A stretch of DNA of 64,000 bases from Pseudogemmobacter sp044142105 (GCF_044142105.1 NZ_JBGTYM010000006.1:191623-255622), one strand, 5' to 3'. Positions 17,313 to 25,344 are shown, counted from the stretch's first letter. The notes: generated by a model from the letters alone, not told the origin. A program made the numbers and translations.

Positions 17313-18002
17313 CTAGCGTTCTCGCATGCGGGCCTGCACCCGCGACCAGCCGCCGGGCGAGACGACGAAGCTGAGGAGAAAGCCGGTGGCAAAGCCCGCC
17401 AGATCGGCAACCCATTCCCAATTGCCGCCGAAGAGCATTCCGAACAGCAACTGGAACCCCAGAAGGAAACCGATCAGGGTGAAGGCGCGCGCCTGTGTGC
17501 CGCCGGTCGCGGCCAGGCGCACCCAGAGCATGAAGGTGAAGGCGCCGATCAGCCCGTAGACCGCCGGGAAAGTGCCGATGATGGGGATCTGGTTGCCGGG
17601 AATGGCATAGGCATAGGCCAGCGCTCCCAGCGCCGCCGCCGCGATGAAGACCAGCGCCACCGCCCACCAGCGGAAGACCTCTCCCACCATCTTGCCCAGC
17701 GCCAGCAGCATGACAACCGAGAAGACGGTCGAGGTCAGCGAGGCATTGACCAGCACATAGCTGATCAGGCGATAGCCGCGTTCGGCCAGGCGGCCCGTGG
17801 CCAGATCGTCGCGGAACCAATCGGGGACGAAGGCAAAATACTGCACGGCCTCCAGCCGCCAGTTCGACGACACCCCGCCTCCCGCCAGGCCCATCGCATG
17901 CAATTGCACCACGATCTCGACCGCGATCAGGGGCAGCGCCAGCGCCCAGACGATCCAGGGCAAGGGGTTCAAGGGCGGGGCATTATAGTCGCGGTCGGTC
18001 AT
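17313..18002 (-). CDS. Rhomboid-fold membrane protein lacking the catalytic Ser and His (pseudoprotease)
   Basis: A 229-residue protein with about six membrane segments and the rhomboid order of motifs. The active-site loop that should read GxSG is GTFPAVYG (143-150), so Phe145 occupies the serine position. The last-helix AHxxGxxxG motif reads ADLAGFATG (199-207), with Asp200 in place of histidine. The HxxxN helper motif on the second segment is also absent. Intramembrane proteolysis is therefore not expected. Membrane-protein binding or stabilisation, as in iRhoms, is a possibility. The start used is the ATG at 18002; upstream codons add nothing conserved. It converges on murJ and is divergent from trpS. 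Confidence 0.8.
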   Translation of the reverse strand: MTDRDYNAPPLNPLPWIVWALALPLIAVEIVVQLHAMGLAGGGVSSNWRLEAVQYFAFVPDWFRDDLATGRLAERGYRLISYVLVNASLTSTVFSVVMLLALGKMVGEVFRWWAVALVFIAAAALGALAYAYAIPGNQIPIIGTFPAVYGLIGAFTFMLWVRLAATGGTQARAFTLIGFLLGFQLLFGMLFGGNWEWVADLAGFATGFLLSFVVSPGGWSRVQARMRER

Positions 18003-18119
18003 TGGTACCTTCTCCACGGAGGGTCCGGGGGGCAATTGACGCCCCGCGCCCCATCATCTACCCACGTCGCGCCAGACATTCCAGTCGGCAATCCCGCTGC
18101 ATCTCTGACGGAGCCCGCC

Positions 18120-19151
18120 ATGACCTCCACCTTCAAGCCGCGCATCTTCTCGGGCATCCAGCCCTCGGGCGGGCTGACGCTGGGCAATTACCTGGGCGCG
18201 CTGAAGCGGTTCGTCGAAAAGCAGGATGAGGGGATCGAGACGATCTACTGCCTGGTCGATATGCACGCGATCACCGTCTGGCAGGAGCCGGAGAAGCTGC
18301 GTCAGCAGACGCGCGAGGGGGCTGCGGCCTTTATCGCAGCGGGGATCGACCCCGCGCGCTCGATCCTGTTCAACCAGTCGCAGGTTTCGGCCCATGCCGA
18401 ACTGGGCTGGATCTTCAGCTGCATCGCCCGCATGGGCTGGATGGGCCGGATGACGCAATGGAAGGACAAGACGGCGGGCAAGAATGCGGAGGCCGCCTCG
18501 CTGGGCCTGTTCGCCTATCCGGCGCTGATGGCGGCGGATATTCTGGTCTATCACGCCACGATGGTGCCGGTGGGCGAGGATCAGAAGCAGCATCTGGAAC
18601 TGACCCGCGACATCGCGATCAAGTTCAACAATGACTATGGCGTCGATTTCTTTCCGATCACCGAACCCGTCATCGAAGGCGCGGCGACGCGGGTGATGAG
18701 CCTGCGCGATGGCACCAAGAAGATGTCGAAATCCGATCCGTCAGACCAAAGCCGCATCAACCTGACCGACGATGCCGATACGATTGCCGCCAAGATCCGC
18801 AAGGCCAAGACCGACCCCGAGCCCCTGCCGGAGACGCTGGAGGGGCTCAAGGACCGGCCCGAGGCGCGCAATCTGGTCAATATCTATGCGGGTCTGTCGG
18901 GGCTGTCGGCGGCCGCGGTCGTGGCCGAGAATGCTGGTGCCCAATTCGGCAGCTTCAAACCCAAGCTGGCCGAGCTGGCTGTGGCGAAACTCGCGCCGAT
19001 CACGACCGAGATGAACCGTCTTCTGAAGGACCCGGCCGAGATCGACCGCATCCTGGGCCAGGGCGCCGACCGCGCCGCGGCCATCGCGCAGCCGATCCTT
19101 GATCGGGTCTATGACATCACCGGCATGATCCGCTCGCGCGGGCGGGGCTGA
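18120..19151 (+). CDS. trpS: Tryptophanyl-tRNA synthetase
   Basis: A 343-residue class Ic synthetase that charges tRNA-Trp. The HIGH-type motif is PSGGLTLGNYLG near residue 15-26 and the KMSKS loop is KKMSKSD near residue 201. LVDMHAITV and GEDQKQHLELTRDIA are also family-typical. The ATG at 18120 is chosen because the family begins directly at this point (SGIQPSG). It is followed after 2 bases by a membrane protein gene and appears to form a two-gene operon ended by the terminator near 20.4 kb. Confidence 0.97.
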   Translation: MTSTFKPRIFSGIQPSGGLTLGNYLGALKRFVEKQDEGIETIYCLVDMHAITVWQEPEKLRQQTREGAAAFIAAGIDPARSILFNQSQVSAHAELGWIFSCIARMGWMGRMTQWKDKTAGKNAEAASLGLFAYPALMAADILVYHATMVPVGEDQKQHLELTRDIAIKFNNDYGVDFFPITEPVIEGAATRVMSLRDGTKKMSKSDPSDQSRINLTDDADTIAAKIRKAKTDPEPLPETLEGLKDRPEARNLVNIYAGLSGLSAAAVVAENAGAQFGSFKPKLAELAVAKLAPITTEMNRLLKDPAEIDRILGQGADRAAAIAQPILDRVYDITGMIRSRGRG

Positions 19152-19153
19152 GG

Positions 19154-20242
19154 ATGCGGCGGGCGGTCCGGCGGATCGCCCGAGCGGGCCTTGCGGCCCT
19201 TCTGGTCATGTCGCTGGTCACCGGCGCCTGGTCGGTGGTGCGCATCGCGCATGACCCCCTGCTGCGCCCGCTGATTGATCGGGGGGCCGCCGAATTTGCC
19301 GCAGCGCTGGAAAGCGAGCTGGCCCAAGCTGCGACGCCGCAGGCGGTGGCCGAACGGATCACGGCTTTGCTGGATGCCCCGCCCCGCAACTGGATTGCCA
19401 TTCAGGCGGTCGAAGAGGTGGCCGCCGCGCGCGGCATCGCCCTTCCCCCCGACCTGGCGGCGCGGCGCGCGGCGCAGTGGAACGAGGACAGCGGCTTTGT
19501 CACCGTTGCCGGGGCCTGCATGTCCTGCATGGTCGATGCCGCCGCCTGCTCGCTGTCGCAGGCCATGATGTGCAATATGCCGGTGGCGCTGACGCCGGTC
19601 GGCGACGTGATCGGCCTGGGCAAGGCGGGCTATGCCGCCGCGACCGGGGGCGAGGTCGATCAACTGGACTTCGCACTTTCGGCCATCGGGCTTGGCGCCA
19701 CGGTGGCGGTGGTGGCGACGGGCGGCACTTCCTATACTCTGAAAGCCGGGACGAGCCTCTTGCGCATGGCCCGCAAGATGAGCCTGCTGCCGCCGCGTCT
19801 TCTGGGCCTGATCGCAGATGCCGCCCGCACGGGTATCCGCTGGGACGAGGCGGCGCGGCTGGACACTCTGGCCGATCCCGCGCGGATCCTCGTGCCCGAG
19901 GTCATCGCGCCGGTCGCCTCGGTCGCGACCGACCTGGGCCGGATGAGCGACACGCTGGGCGGCACGCGGACGCTGCATCTGTTGCGTTATGTCGACGGGC
20001 CGGACGATGCCCGCCATCTGGCCGATGCGGCCGAAACGCTGGGGTCGCGCACTCTGGGCACGCTGGAACTTCTTGGCAAGAGCCGCTTCATGCGGGCGGC
20101 GCTGCGCTGGTCGGACGAGGCGGCGGCCCTGGTCGTGGGCTTTGTCGGCACGCTGGCCGCGCTGACCGCGGCCCTGACCTCTGCCCTGCACAGCCTTGTC
20201 CTGCGCCGCCTGCGCAGCGGTCTGCGCCAGGCCGTACGATAA
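19154..20242 (+). CDS. Membrane protein of unknown function
   Basis: I do not recognise a named family. The 362-residue product starts with a basic stretch and a hydrophobic segment (about 11-30) that could be a signal anchor. A cysteine cluster, CMSCMVDAAACSLSQAMMC (C122, C125, C132, C140), follows. A hydrophobic, glycine/alanine-rich stretch lies near 165-190 and a C-terminal membrane segment near 325-350, then a basic tail. The gene starts 2 bases after the trpS stop, so it is almost certainly translated from the same message. The Cys pattern suggests disulfides or metal binding on the periplasmic side; this is inference. Confidence 0.75.
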   Translation: MRRAVRRIARAGLAALLVMSLVTGAWSVVRIAHDPLLRPLIDRGAAEFAAALESELAQAATPQAVAERITALLDAPPRNWIAIQAVEEVAAARGIALPPDLAARRAAQWNEDSGFVTVAGACMSCMVDAAACSLSQAMMCNMPVALTPVGDVIGLGKAGYAAATGGEVDQLDFALSAIGLGATVAVVATGGTSYTLKAGTSLLRMARKMSLLPPRLLGLIADAARTGIRWDEAARLDTLADPARILVPEVIAPVASVATDLGRMSDTLGGTRTLHLLRYVDGPDDARHLADAAETLGSRTLGTLELLGKSRFMRAALRWSDEAAALVVGFVGTLAALTAALTSALHSLVLRRLRSGLRQAVR

Positions 20243-20369
20243 CGGCGCAAAGACGCCCTGTCATATGGCTGAATCTTGTTGCCGCTATGGCTGCAAGGGT
20301 CGGGCGGGCCTGTCCCCCATTTGTGTTGTCCTGCCGGGTTCGCCCCCTGCATCCGGCAAGACCCCGCCC

Positions 20370-20407
20370 CGGCCCCCGTGTGCCCCTCGCACGGGGGCCG
20401 CTTTTTG
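20370..20407 (+). terminator. Rho-independent terminator of the trpS operon
   Basis: CGGCCCCCGTG and CACGGGGGCCG form a perfect 11-bp GC-rich stem with a nine-base loop, followed by CTTTTTG. It lies about 130 bases after the last gene of the plus-strand block and marks the edge between the core region and the accessory half. The bases from 20243 to 20369 show no convincing gene. Confidence 0.85.
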
Positions 20408-20517
20408 ATGGGCAGCGGACGCCCGTCGGCGGCTCGCCAGCCCAGCGTCTTGCCTCGCCCTAGGCTGGTTCGGGCGACCTTCGGCAGCATCTGCCTGCCG
20501 GGATGAGATTCAAATGC

Positions 20518-20826
20518 TCAACCCCGACCGCGCCACGGCACGAGTCTTCTCTCGGCCAGCCGCATCAGGATATCGATGCCATAGCCGATCGCACCAATCA
20601 GGATGATGCGCGTGACCAAGATGTCGGTCAGCTGGACCTTGGAGGCGCCAAGAACCATCATCCCTGCTCCCTTTGCTGCCGCGACCAGTTCTGCCGCGAC
20701 CACCGTGCCCCAGCAGACACCAAGCGCAACGCGCAGGCCTGTGAAGATGTCGGGCAGCGAATTGGGAATGATCACATGCCAGAGCACCTGCACCTTTGAC
20801 GCGCCAAGGTCAGGCGGCAAGGCGTC
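20518..20826 (-). pseudogene. C-terminal remnant of a TauC/SsuC-type ABC permease
   Basis: On the minus strand about 103 codons read DALPPDLGASKVQVLWHVII and then PNSLPDIFTGLRVALGVCWG, continuing to the C-terminus. This is the EAA-loop and last membrane segments of a nitrate/sulfonate/taurine permease. The upstream two thirds of such a protein (normally about 250-280 residues) is missing: the frame before this point is unrelated, with no start or signal anchor. It is therefore a truncated relic. The related but intact permease at 61.0 kb lies on the opposite strand. Confidence 0.8.
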
Positions 20827-20942
20827 CCAAATTACAGAGGAACCCCTGATCTGGCGCACTGATGGAGAGAGCACGGGTTTATGCCGTTGCGCGCTGCGGA
20901 GGCGGCCGCCGACAATCGCAGAGAGCGCAGCACCTCCCGAAC

Positions 20943-21012
20943 GTTTGGGACCGCCGCAAGGCCGGGGTCTGGAAGTGATGGCGGCGGTCCAAACTTCCAC
21001 TGACAATCAGTG
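20943..21012. repeat. Nested inverted repeats upstream of the permease relic
   Basis: GTTTGGGACCGCCGC (20943-20957) and GGCGGCGGTCCAAAC (20980-20994) are near-perfect inverted copies separated by 22 bases. CACTGA-CAA-TCAGTG (20998-21012) is a second perfect dyad. They lie between the decayed permease and the end of the gntR gene. They could be the terminator of gntR (read on the minus strand) or the end of a lost mobile element. No coding sequence is evident from 20827 to 21034. Confidence 0.45.
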
Positions 21013-21034
21013 ACGGGCAAGCGCGTCAGTACGA

Positions 21035-21709
21035 TCACAGCTCGCCCAGAAGATCCTTCAGGCTACGGACCGTTTCCCGCTCTCCGGCCAGGCGCAGCTC
21101 TTTCTCCACATGTTCCAGATGATGCGCCATCGCCGCCTGGGCCTTCTCAAGATCTCCATTGCGAAGATGGGACAGGATCTCTTCATGCTCGTCAGGGCCG
21201 CAATTATATTTCGCGGAATCGCGGAAGGCGGCGGTGATCAGCGAGCTGCGGCTGATCAGATCGCGCATCAGCCCGCCAAGGAACTCCGCCTCCGACATGT
21301 CGGCCAGCATCTGGTGAAAGCCGCCCGACAGCCGGATGATCTGGCGCTGGTCGTTCTCGGCATTGGCGAGGCGCTCCTGCTCGACATGGCGGCGGATGGT
21401 ATCCAGCTTCTTCTTGTCCAGCCGTCCGACCAGCCGCTCCAGCACGCGGTGTTCGACCGTGCGGCGCACATGGAAGATGTCCTTCGAATCCTCCACCGAG
21501 GGCTCGGAGACGAAAGCGCCCTTGTTCACCTCAATGGTGACCAGCCCCTCGCGTTCCAGCATGGCCAACACCTGCCGGACCCGGGCCCGGCTGACCTTGA
21601 ACACTTCGGCCAGCTCGGTTTCCTTCAGCCGCATCCCGGGGCGCAGCCGACGTTCGGCAATGGAAAGCCAAATCAGCTCGGCAATCTGGTCGGCCGTCTG
21701 CGCGCCCAT
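21035..21709 (-). CDS. GntR-family transcriptional regulator (FadR/FCD subfamily)
   Basis: A 224-residue repressor-type protein. The winged helix-turn-helix covers residues 3-70 (LRPGMRLKETELAEVFKVSR, then VRQVLAMLEREGLVTI). The FCD effector domain covers about 80-215, with paired histidines (GFHQMLADMSEAEF and DEHEEIL, HHLEHVEKEL) of the kind that bind a metal and an organic acid. The ATG at 21709 is preferred over one 33 bases upstream because CAGGATC precedes it at proper spacing. It is divergent from the flavin reductase gene, and the palindrome in between is its probable operator. Confidence 0.9.
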   Translation of the reverse strand: MGAQTADQIAELIWLSIAERRLRPGMRLKETELAEVFKVSRARVRQVLAMLEREGLVTIEVNKGAFVSEPSVEDSKDIFHVRRTVEHRVLERLVGRLDKKKLDTIRRHVEQERLANAENDQRQIIRLSGGFHQMLADMSEAEFLGGLMRDLISRSSLITAAFRDSAKYNCGPDEHEEILSHLRNGDLEKAQAAMAHHLEHVEKELRLAGERETVRSLKDLLGEL

Positions 21710-21774
21710 GATGATCCTGAAAAAAGATGTCTTGTAGGCCAACTAGCCATGTTTTTCACTTCTGGTCCAGCAAA

Positions 21775-21810
21775 AATGCTGTCATTATTGTCGACAATAG
21801 TGTCGGCATT
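21775..21810. promoter_or_regulatory. 36-bp dyad operator between gntR and the flavin reductase gene
   Basis: The core TATTGTCGACAATA (21786-21799) is a perfect 14-bp palindrome. It is flanked by AATGCTGTCA (21775-21784) and TGTCGGCATT (21801-21810), inverted copies matching at 8 of 10 positions with exactly the same centre. It lies 65 bases from the gntR start and 35 bases from the flavin reductase start. The same TTGTCGACAA core recurs at 23260, so both are likely targets of the adjacent GntR protein. Confidence 0.75.
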
Positions 21811-21845
21811 AGTTATTTGCGACGCGCAACGAAGGAGCGGGAAGC

Positions 21846-22475
21846 ATGGACTTCGACTTCACCCGGATGGACCCGATGGATCGCTATCGGCTGCTGACGA
21901 ACTTCGTCGGGCCCCGGCCCATCGCGCTGGTCACCACGCGCTCAGAGGATAGTCGTGACAACGGCGCGCCGATGAGTTTCTTCAACGTCTTCTCGCATGA
22001 TCCGGCCATCGTCGTGCTGGGCATCCAGCCGCGGGCGGACGGGCGCGAGAAGGATACGGTCGCAAACATCCGCCGGACCGGAGAGTTCACGGTGAACATG
22101 GTGGATATGGCCCTGTCCCGCACCATGCTGATCTGCGGGCTGGGGGTGGAAAGCGATGTGGATGAGCTGGCTCTTGCGGGTGAATCGGTGGCGCCGGGCG
22201 CGCAGATCGGCGCCTCCTGGATCCCGGCCAGCCCCTGCGCGATGGAATGCCGGGTGGAGCGGCTGATCGAATATCCCAAGCGCGTTCTGGTGCTGGGCGA
22301 GGTGGTGCATATGCATGTTCGGCGCGACTGCCTGGATGCGCAGGGGCGGTATGTGGACCCCGAGGTTTATCAGCCCATCGCCCGTCTGCATGCCGACAAT
22401 TATATCGTCTCAGACCAGCAATTCGTGCTGAAAGCGCCGCCTCTGAGCGATGTTCTGGCCGGAAGGGGGCGCTGA
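21846..22475 (+). CDS. Flavin reductase-like domain protein
   Basis: A 209-residue protein of the flavin-reductase-like (FMN-binding split barrel) family. It shows VGPRPIALVTTRSEDSRDNG, APMSFFNVFSHDPAIVVLG and REKDTVANIRRTGEFTVNMV, which form the FMN-binding core. Members either supply reduced flavin to a partner monooxygenase or simply bind FMN; no monooxygenase is encoded beside it. AGGAGCGGGAAGC precedes the ATG. It leads the operon repressed (by inference) by the divergent GntR protein, and the racemase gene starts 1 base after its stop codon. Confidence 0.88.
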   Translation: MDFDFTRMDPMDRYRLLTNFVGPRPIALVTTRSEDSRDNGAPMSFFNVFSHDPAIVVLGIQPRADGREKDTVANIRRTGEFTVNMVDMALSRTMLICGLGVESDVDELALAGESVAPGAQIGASWIPASPCAMECRVERLIEYPKRVLVLGEVVHMHVRRDCLDAQGRYVDPEVYQPIARLHADNYIVSDQQFVLKAPPLSDVLAGRGR

Positions 22476-22476
22476 G

Positions 22477-23181
22477 ATGCAGGTTTTCGTCATAAACCCC
22501 AATGCAACCGAGTCGATGACCGACATGGCGGCGCTCACCGCGCGCCGGGTGGCCGCGCAGGGGACCGAGATCCGCTCCGCCACCGGTCGCGGCCTGTCAC
22601 CTCGCAGCATCGAGGGCTTTGCGGATGAGGCAATGTCCGTGCCGTCCATGCTGGAACAGATCCGCGAGGCCGAGGCGGCGGGGGCGCAGGCCACTGTGAT
22701 CGCCTGCTTCGACGACCCGGGACTGGATGCCGCGCGCGAGGTGGCCACTGGGCCGGTGATCGGCATCTGTCAGGCCGGAATCCAGGCGGCGATGGTGCTG
22801 TCGAAGCGCTTTTCCATCGTCACGACGTTGCCCCGCTCGGTCCCCGCGATCGAGGATCTGGTGCTGCGCTACGGCGCCAGCCACCATTGCCGCAAGGTGC
22901 GCTGCATCGACCTGCCGGTGCTGTCGATCGAGAGCGACTCCCAGCACGCCTTCAGCCTGCTGGCGGGCGAGATCGCCCGTGCGCGGGACGAGGATGGCGC
23001 CGAGGCGGTGTTGCTGGGCTGCGCAGGAATGTCCGAGATGACCGAATCACTCTCGCGCGCCACCGGGGTCGTGGTGATCGACGGAGTGGTCGTGGCGGTG
23101 AAGCAGGCCGAAGCGCTGGTGGGCAGCGGATTGCAGACATCCAAGGCGAACGCCTATGCCCGTCCGCGGATAAAGGTCTGA
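22477..23181 (+). CDS. Aspartate/glutamate/hydantoin racemase family protein
   Basis: A 234-residue racemase-fold protein. It begins VFVINPNATESMTD, the opening typical of hydantoin-racemase-like members. The two catalytic cysteines expected for cofactor-independent racemases are present in VIACFDDPGLDAA (about residue 78) and VLLGCAGMSEMT (about residue 182). The reaction would be proton exchange at a C-alpha, such as interconverting D- and L-hydantoins. With several amidohydrolases in the locus, racemisation of a cyclic amide or its product is a sensible guess. The ATG at 22477 is used; it lies 1 base after the flavin reductase stop. Confidence 0.88.
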   Translation: MQVFVINPNATESMTDMAALTARRVAAQGTEIRSATGRGLSPRSIEGFADEAMSVPSMLEQIREAEAAGAQATVIACFDDPGLDAAREVATGPVIGICQAGIQAAMVLSKRFSIVTTLPRSVPAIEDLVLRYGASHHCRKVRCIDLPVLSIESDSQHAFSLLAGEIARARDEDGAEAVLLGCAGMSEMTESLSRATGVVVIDGVVVAVKQAEALVGSGLQTSKANAYARPRIKV

Positions 23182-23246
23182 GCTTCCGACCGTTTGCCGG
23201 GCGATGAGGGCGCAGGCATAGCCGACTGAACATCGGCAGGTCGATA

Positions 23247-23302
23247 TTTGTCGCCGAAATTGTCGACAAAATAGTTGACACATACCGCAGCAGTTCTAGG
23301 GT
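23247..23302 (+). promoter_or_regulatory. Operator plus promoter of the ABC/amidohydrolase operon
   Basis: TTTGTCG (23247-23253) and the perfect palindrome TTGTCGACAA (23260-23269) lie immediately upstream of TTGACA (23275-23280). A 16-base spacer and TAGGGT (23297-23302) complete a fair sigma-70 promoter. The palindrome core is identical to the one in front of the flavin reductase gene. A second GntR-controlled transcript starting here is therefore likely. Confidence 0.6.
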
Positions 23303-23346
23303 AACAAAAATGCTGCACCCGACATGCAGCGGCAGGGGGAGATGTC

Positions 23347-23418
23347 ATGATCCAGCGGGACGCCAAGATCACCATGATGCGGCCGACCTCCCGGCCCGCC
23401 GCGCAGCGCGAAGGCTGA
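23347..23418 (+). CDS. 23-codon leader ORF upstream of the ABC permease
   Basis: ATG at 23347 follows a strong ribosome site (AGGGGGAG, 5 bases upstream) and reads MIQRDAKITMMRPTSRP plus six more residues to TGA at 23418. It ends 4 bases before the permease start. The permease's own Shine-Dalgarno (GAAGG) lies inside the last codons of this ORF. Translation of the leader should therefore affect initiation of the permease. It resembles no known protein and could also be the tail of a deleted gene. Confidence 0.4.
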   Translation: MIQRDAKITMMRPTSRPAAQREG

Positions 23419-23422
23419 ACCG

Positions 23423-24391
23423 ATGCTGGTCTTCATCATCAAGAAGCTTGCCAACGCGATCTTCGTCATGCTCGCCGTGGCCTTCCTGGCATTTCTGATT
23501 TTCCGCCTGGCGGGCGATCCGGTCGACATGATGTCGACCGAACAGACGACCGAAGCCGACCGCGCGTTGCTGCGCGAGAAGCTTGGCCTGAACGACAGCT
23601 TCCTCGTCCAGTATGTCCGCTTCGTCACCTCGGCTGCGCGGGGCGAATTCGGCATCTCCTATCGCAACGGGCAGAATGTCCTTGGGCTGATCGCCGACCG
23701 TTTCCCCGCCACGATGGAATTGGTGATCGTCGCCACCCTGCTGTCACTGCTGATCGGCCTGCCTCTGGGAGTGCTGACCGCGATCAAGCGCGGCAAATGG
23801 TATTCCGAGATCCTGCAGTTCGGCTCGATCATCGGGGTGTCCTTGCCCAGCTTCGTCGTGGGCATCCTTCTGATCCTGGTCTTCTCGGTCACCCTGGGCT
23901 GGCTGCCGGCCTTCGGGCGCGGCGATGTGGTGGAACTGGGCTTCTGGTCCACCGGCTTCCTCACCCAGTCGGGTCTGGTGGCGCTCGTGCTGCCTTCGAT
24001 CTCGCTCTCGCTCTACCAGATCACGCTGATCATGCGGCTGGTCCGTGCCGAGATGCTGGAGGTCATGCGGTCGGACTACGTGAAATTCGCCCGGGCAAGG
24101 GGCATCAGCCGCTACAAGATCTACTTCCGCCACGCCCTGCGGAACTGCCTGATGCCGGTGGTGACGCTGACCGCGATGAACATCGGCACGCTGATCGCCT
24201 TCGCGCTGATCACCGAGACGGTGTTCCAATGGCCGGGCATGGGGATGCTGTTCATCCAGGCGGTGACCTTTATCGATATCCCGGTGATGGCGGCCTATCT
24301 CTGCATCGTCGCCTTCATCTTCGTCTTCCTGAACACGATGGTCGATATCGCCTATGCGGTGATCGACCCCCGTCTTCGCACCGCGAAATAG
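23423..24391 (+). CDS. Dipeptide/oligopeptide-type ABC transporter permease (DppB/GsiC family)
   Basis: A 322-residue inner-membrane permease with about six spanning segments. The N-terminal FIIKKLANAIFVMLAVAFLAF and RLAGDPVDMM match the DppB family opening. The EAA loop is EVMRSDYVKFARARGISRYK followed by HALRNCLMPVVTL, and the end has ETVFQWPGMGMLF. It is the first full gene of the transporter operon and is followed 10 bases later by its partner permease. The family carries peptides, nickel, glutathione and other small amides; the substrate here is unknown. Confidence 0.94.
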   Translation: MLVFIIKKLANAIFVMLAVAFLAFLIFRLAGDPVDMMSTEQTTEADRALLREKLGLNDSFLVQYVRFVTSAARGEFGISYRNGQNVLGLIADRFPATMELVIVATLLSLLIGLPLGVLTAIKRGKWYSEILQFGSIIGVSLPSFVVGILLILVFSVTLGWLPAFGRGDVVELGFWSTGFLTQSGLVALVLPSISLSLYQITLIMRLVRAEMLEVMRSDYVKFARARGISRYKIYFRHALRNCLMPVVTLTAMNIGTLIAFALITETVFQWPGMGMLFIQAVTFIDIPVMAAYLCIVAFIFVFLNTMVDIAYAVIDPRLRTAK

Positions 24392-24401
24392 GGGCCTGAC
24401 C

Positions 24402-25340
24402 ATGACCTCGACACCCGCTCCCACCCGTCCCTCGCGCCTGGCCCGGTTCCGGCAAAGCGACCTGTGGTACAGCTTCACCCACAGCTGGAGCGCCCGGATC
24501 GCTGCCGTGCTGCTGATCGTGCTGATCGGCACCGCCTTCCTGGCCCCGCTGATCGCGCCGCAGAACCCCTATGATGCGGCCCAGCTGGACATGTGGAAAT
24601 CCGAGCTGCCGCCCTTGTGGCAGGAGGGCGGCGAGTGGCCATTCCTTCTGGGCACCGACACGCAGGGGCGCGACATGCTGTCGGTCCTGCTCTACGGCAC
24701 CCGCATCTCGGTCCTGATCGGCTTCGCCTCGGTCGTGCTGTCGCTGGCCATCGGCCTGTCCTTGGGTTTGGTCGCCGGTTATTTCGGCGGCATCGCGGAC
24801 AATGTGCTGATGCGCGTGGGCGATGTGGTGCTGTCGATCCCGACGATCCTGATCGCCATCCTCGTCTCGGCCGTGGTGCGCCAGATGCTGCCGCCGGGGT
24901 TGCGAGAGATCGGCGCCTCCGCCGTGCTGGTGCTGGCGATCACCCTGTCGGGCTGGGTGCAATATGCCCGCACCGTCCGCGCCCAGACGATTGTCGAACG
25001 CGGCAAGGAATATGTCATGGCGGCGCGGCTGCTGAACGTGCCGAAGCGCCGGATCATGTTCCGCCACATCCTGCCCAACACCCTGACGCCGGTCCTGGTC
25101 GCTGCCACCCTGTCCTTCGGCATGGCGATCCTGACCGAGGCGACCCTGTCCTTCCTCGGGATCGGGATGCCCCCCGGCCAGCCCTCGCTGGGCACGCTGA
25201 TCCGCATCGGCAACCAATATCTGTTCTCGGGCCTGTGGTGGATGGTGATCTTCCCCGTGGTGCAGCTGTCGCTTCTGGTCATCTCGGTGAACCTCTTGGG
25301 CGATTGGCTGCGCGATGCCCTCAATCCGAAGCTGAGGTAA
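24402..25340 (+). CDS. Dipeptide/oligopeptide-type ABC transporter permease (DppC family)
   Basis: A 312-residue permease with the DppC layout: a cytoplasmic N-terminus, one membrane segment (WSARIAAVLLIVLIGTAFLA), a periplasmic loop with FLLGTDTQGRDMLS, then five segments. The EAA loop is YVMAARLLNVPKRRIMFRHI with LPNTLTPVLV, and the end carries EATLSFLGIGMPPGQPSLG. It pairs with the DppB-type protein upstream. Only 4 bases separate it from the first amidohydrolase gene. Confidence 0.94.
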   Translation: MTSTPAPTRPSRLARFRQSDLWYSFTHSWSARIAAVLLIVLIGTAFLAPLIAPQNPYDAAQLDMWKSELPPLWQEGGEWPFLLGTDTQGRDMLSVLLYGTRISVLIGFASVVLSLAIGLSLGLVAGYFGGIADNVLMRVGDVVLSIPTILIAILVSAVVRQMLPPGLREIGASAVLVLAITLSGWVQYARTVRAQTIVERGKEYVMAARLLNVPKRRIMFRHILPNTLTPVLVAATLSFGMAILTEATLSFLGIGMPPGQPSLGTLIRIGNQYLFSGLWWMVIFPVVQLSLLVISVNLLGDWLRDALNPKLR

Positions 25341-25344
25341 GACC

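Noticed and set aside
20503..20799. A 98-codon plus-strand frame near the permease relic
   Set aside because: The opposite strand encodes recognisable permease sequence here; the plus-strand product is a low-complexity shadow.
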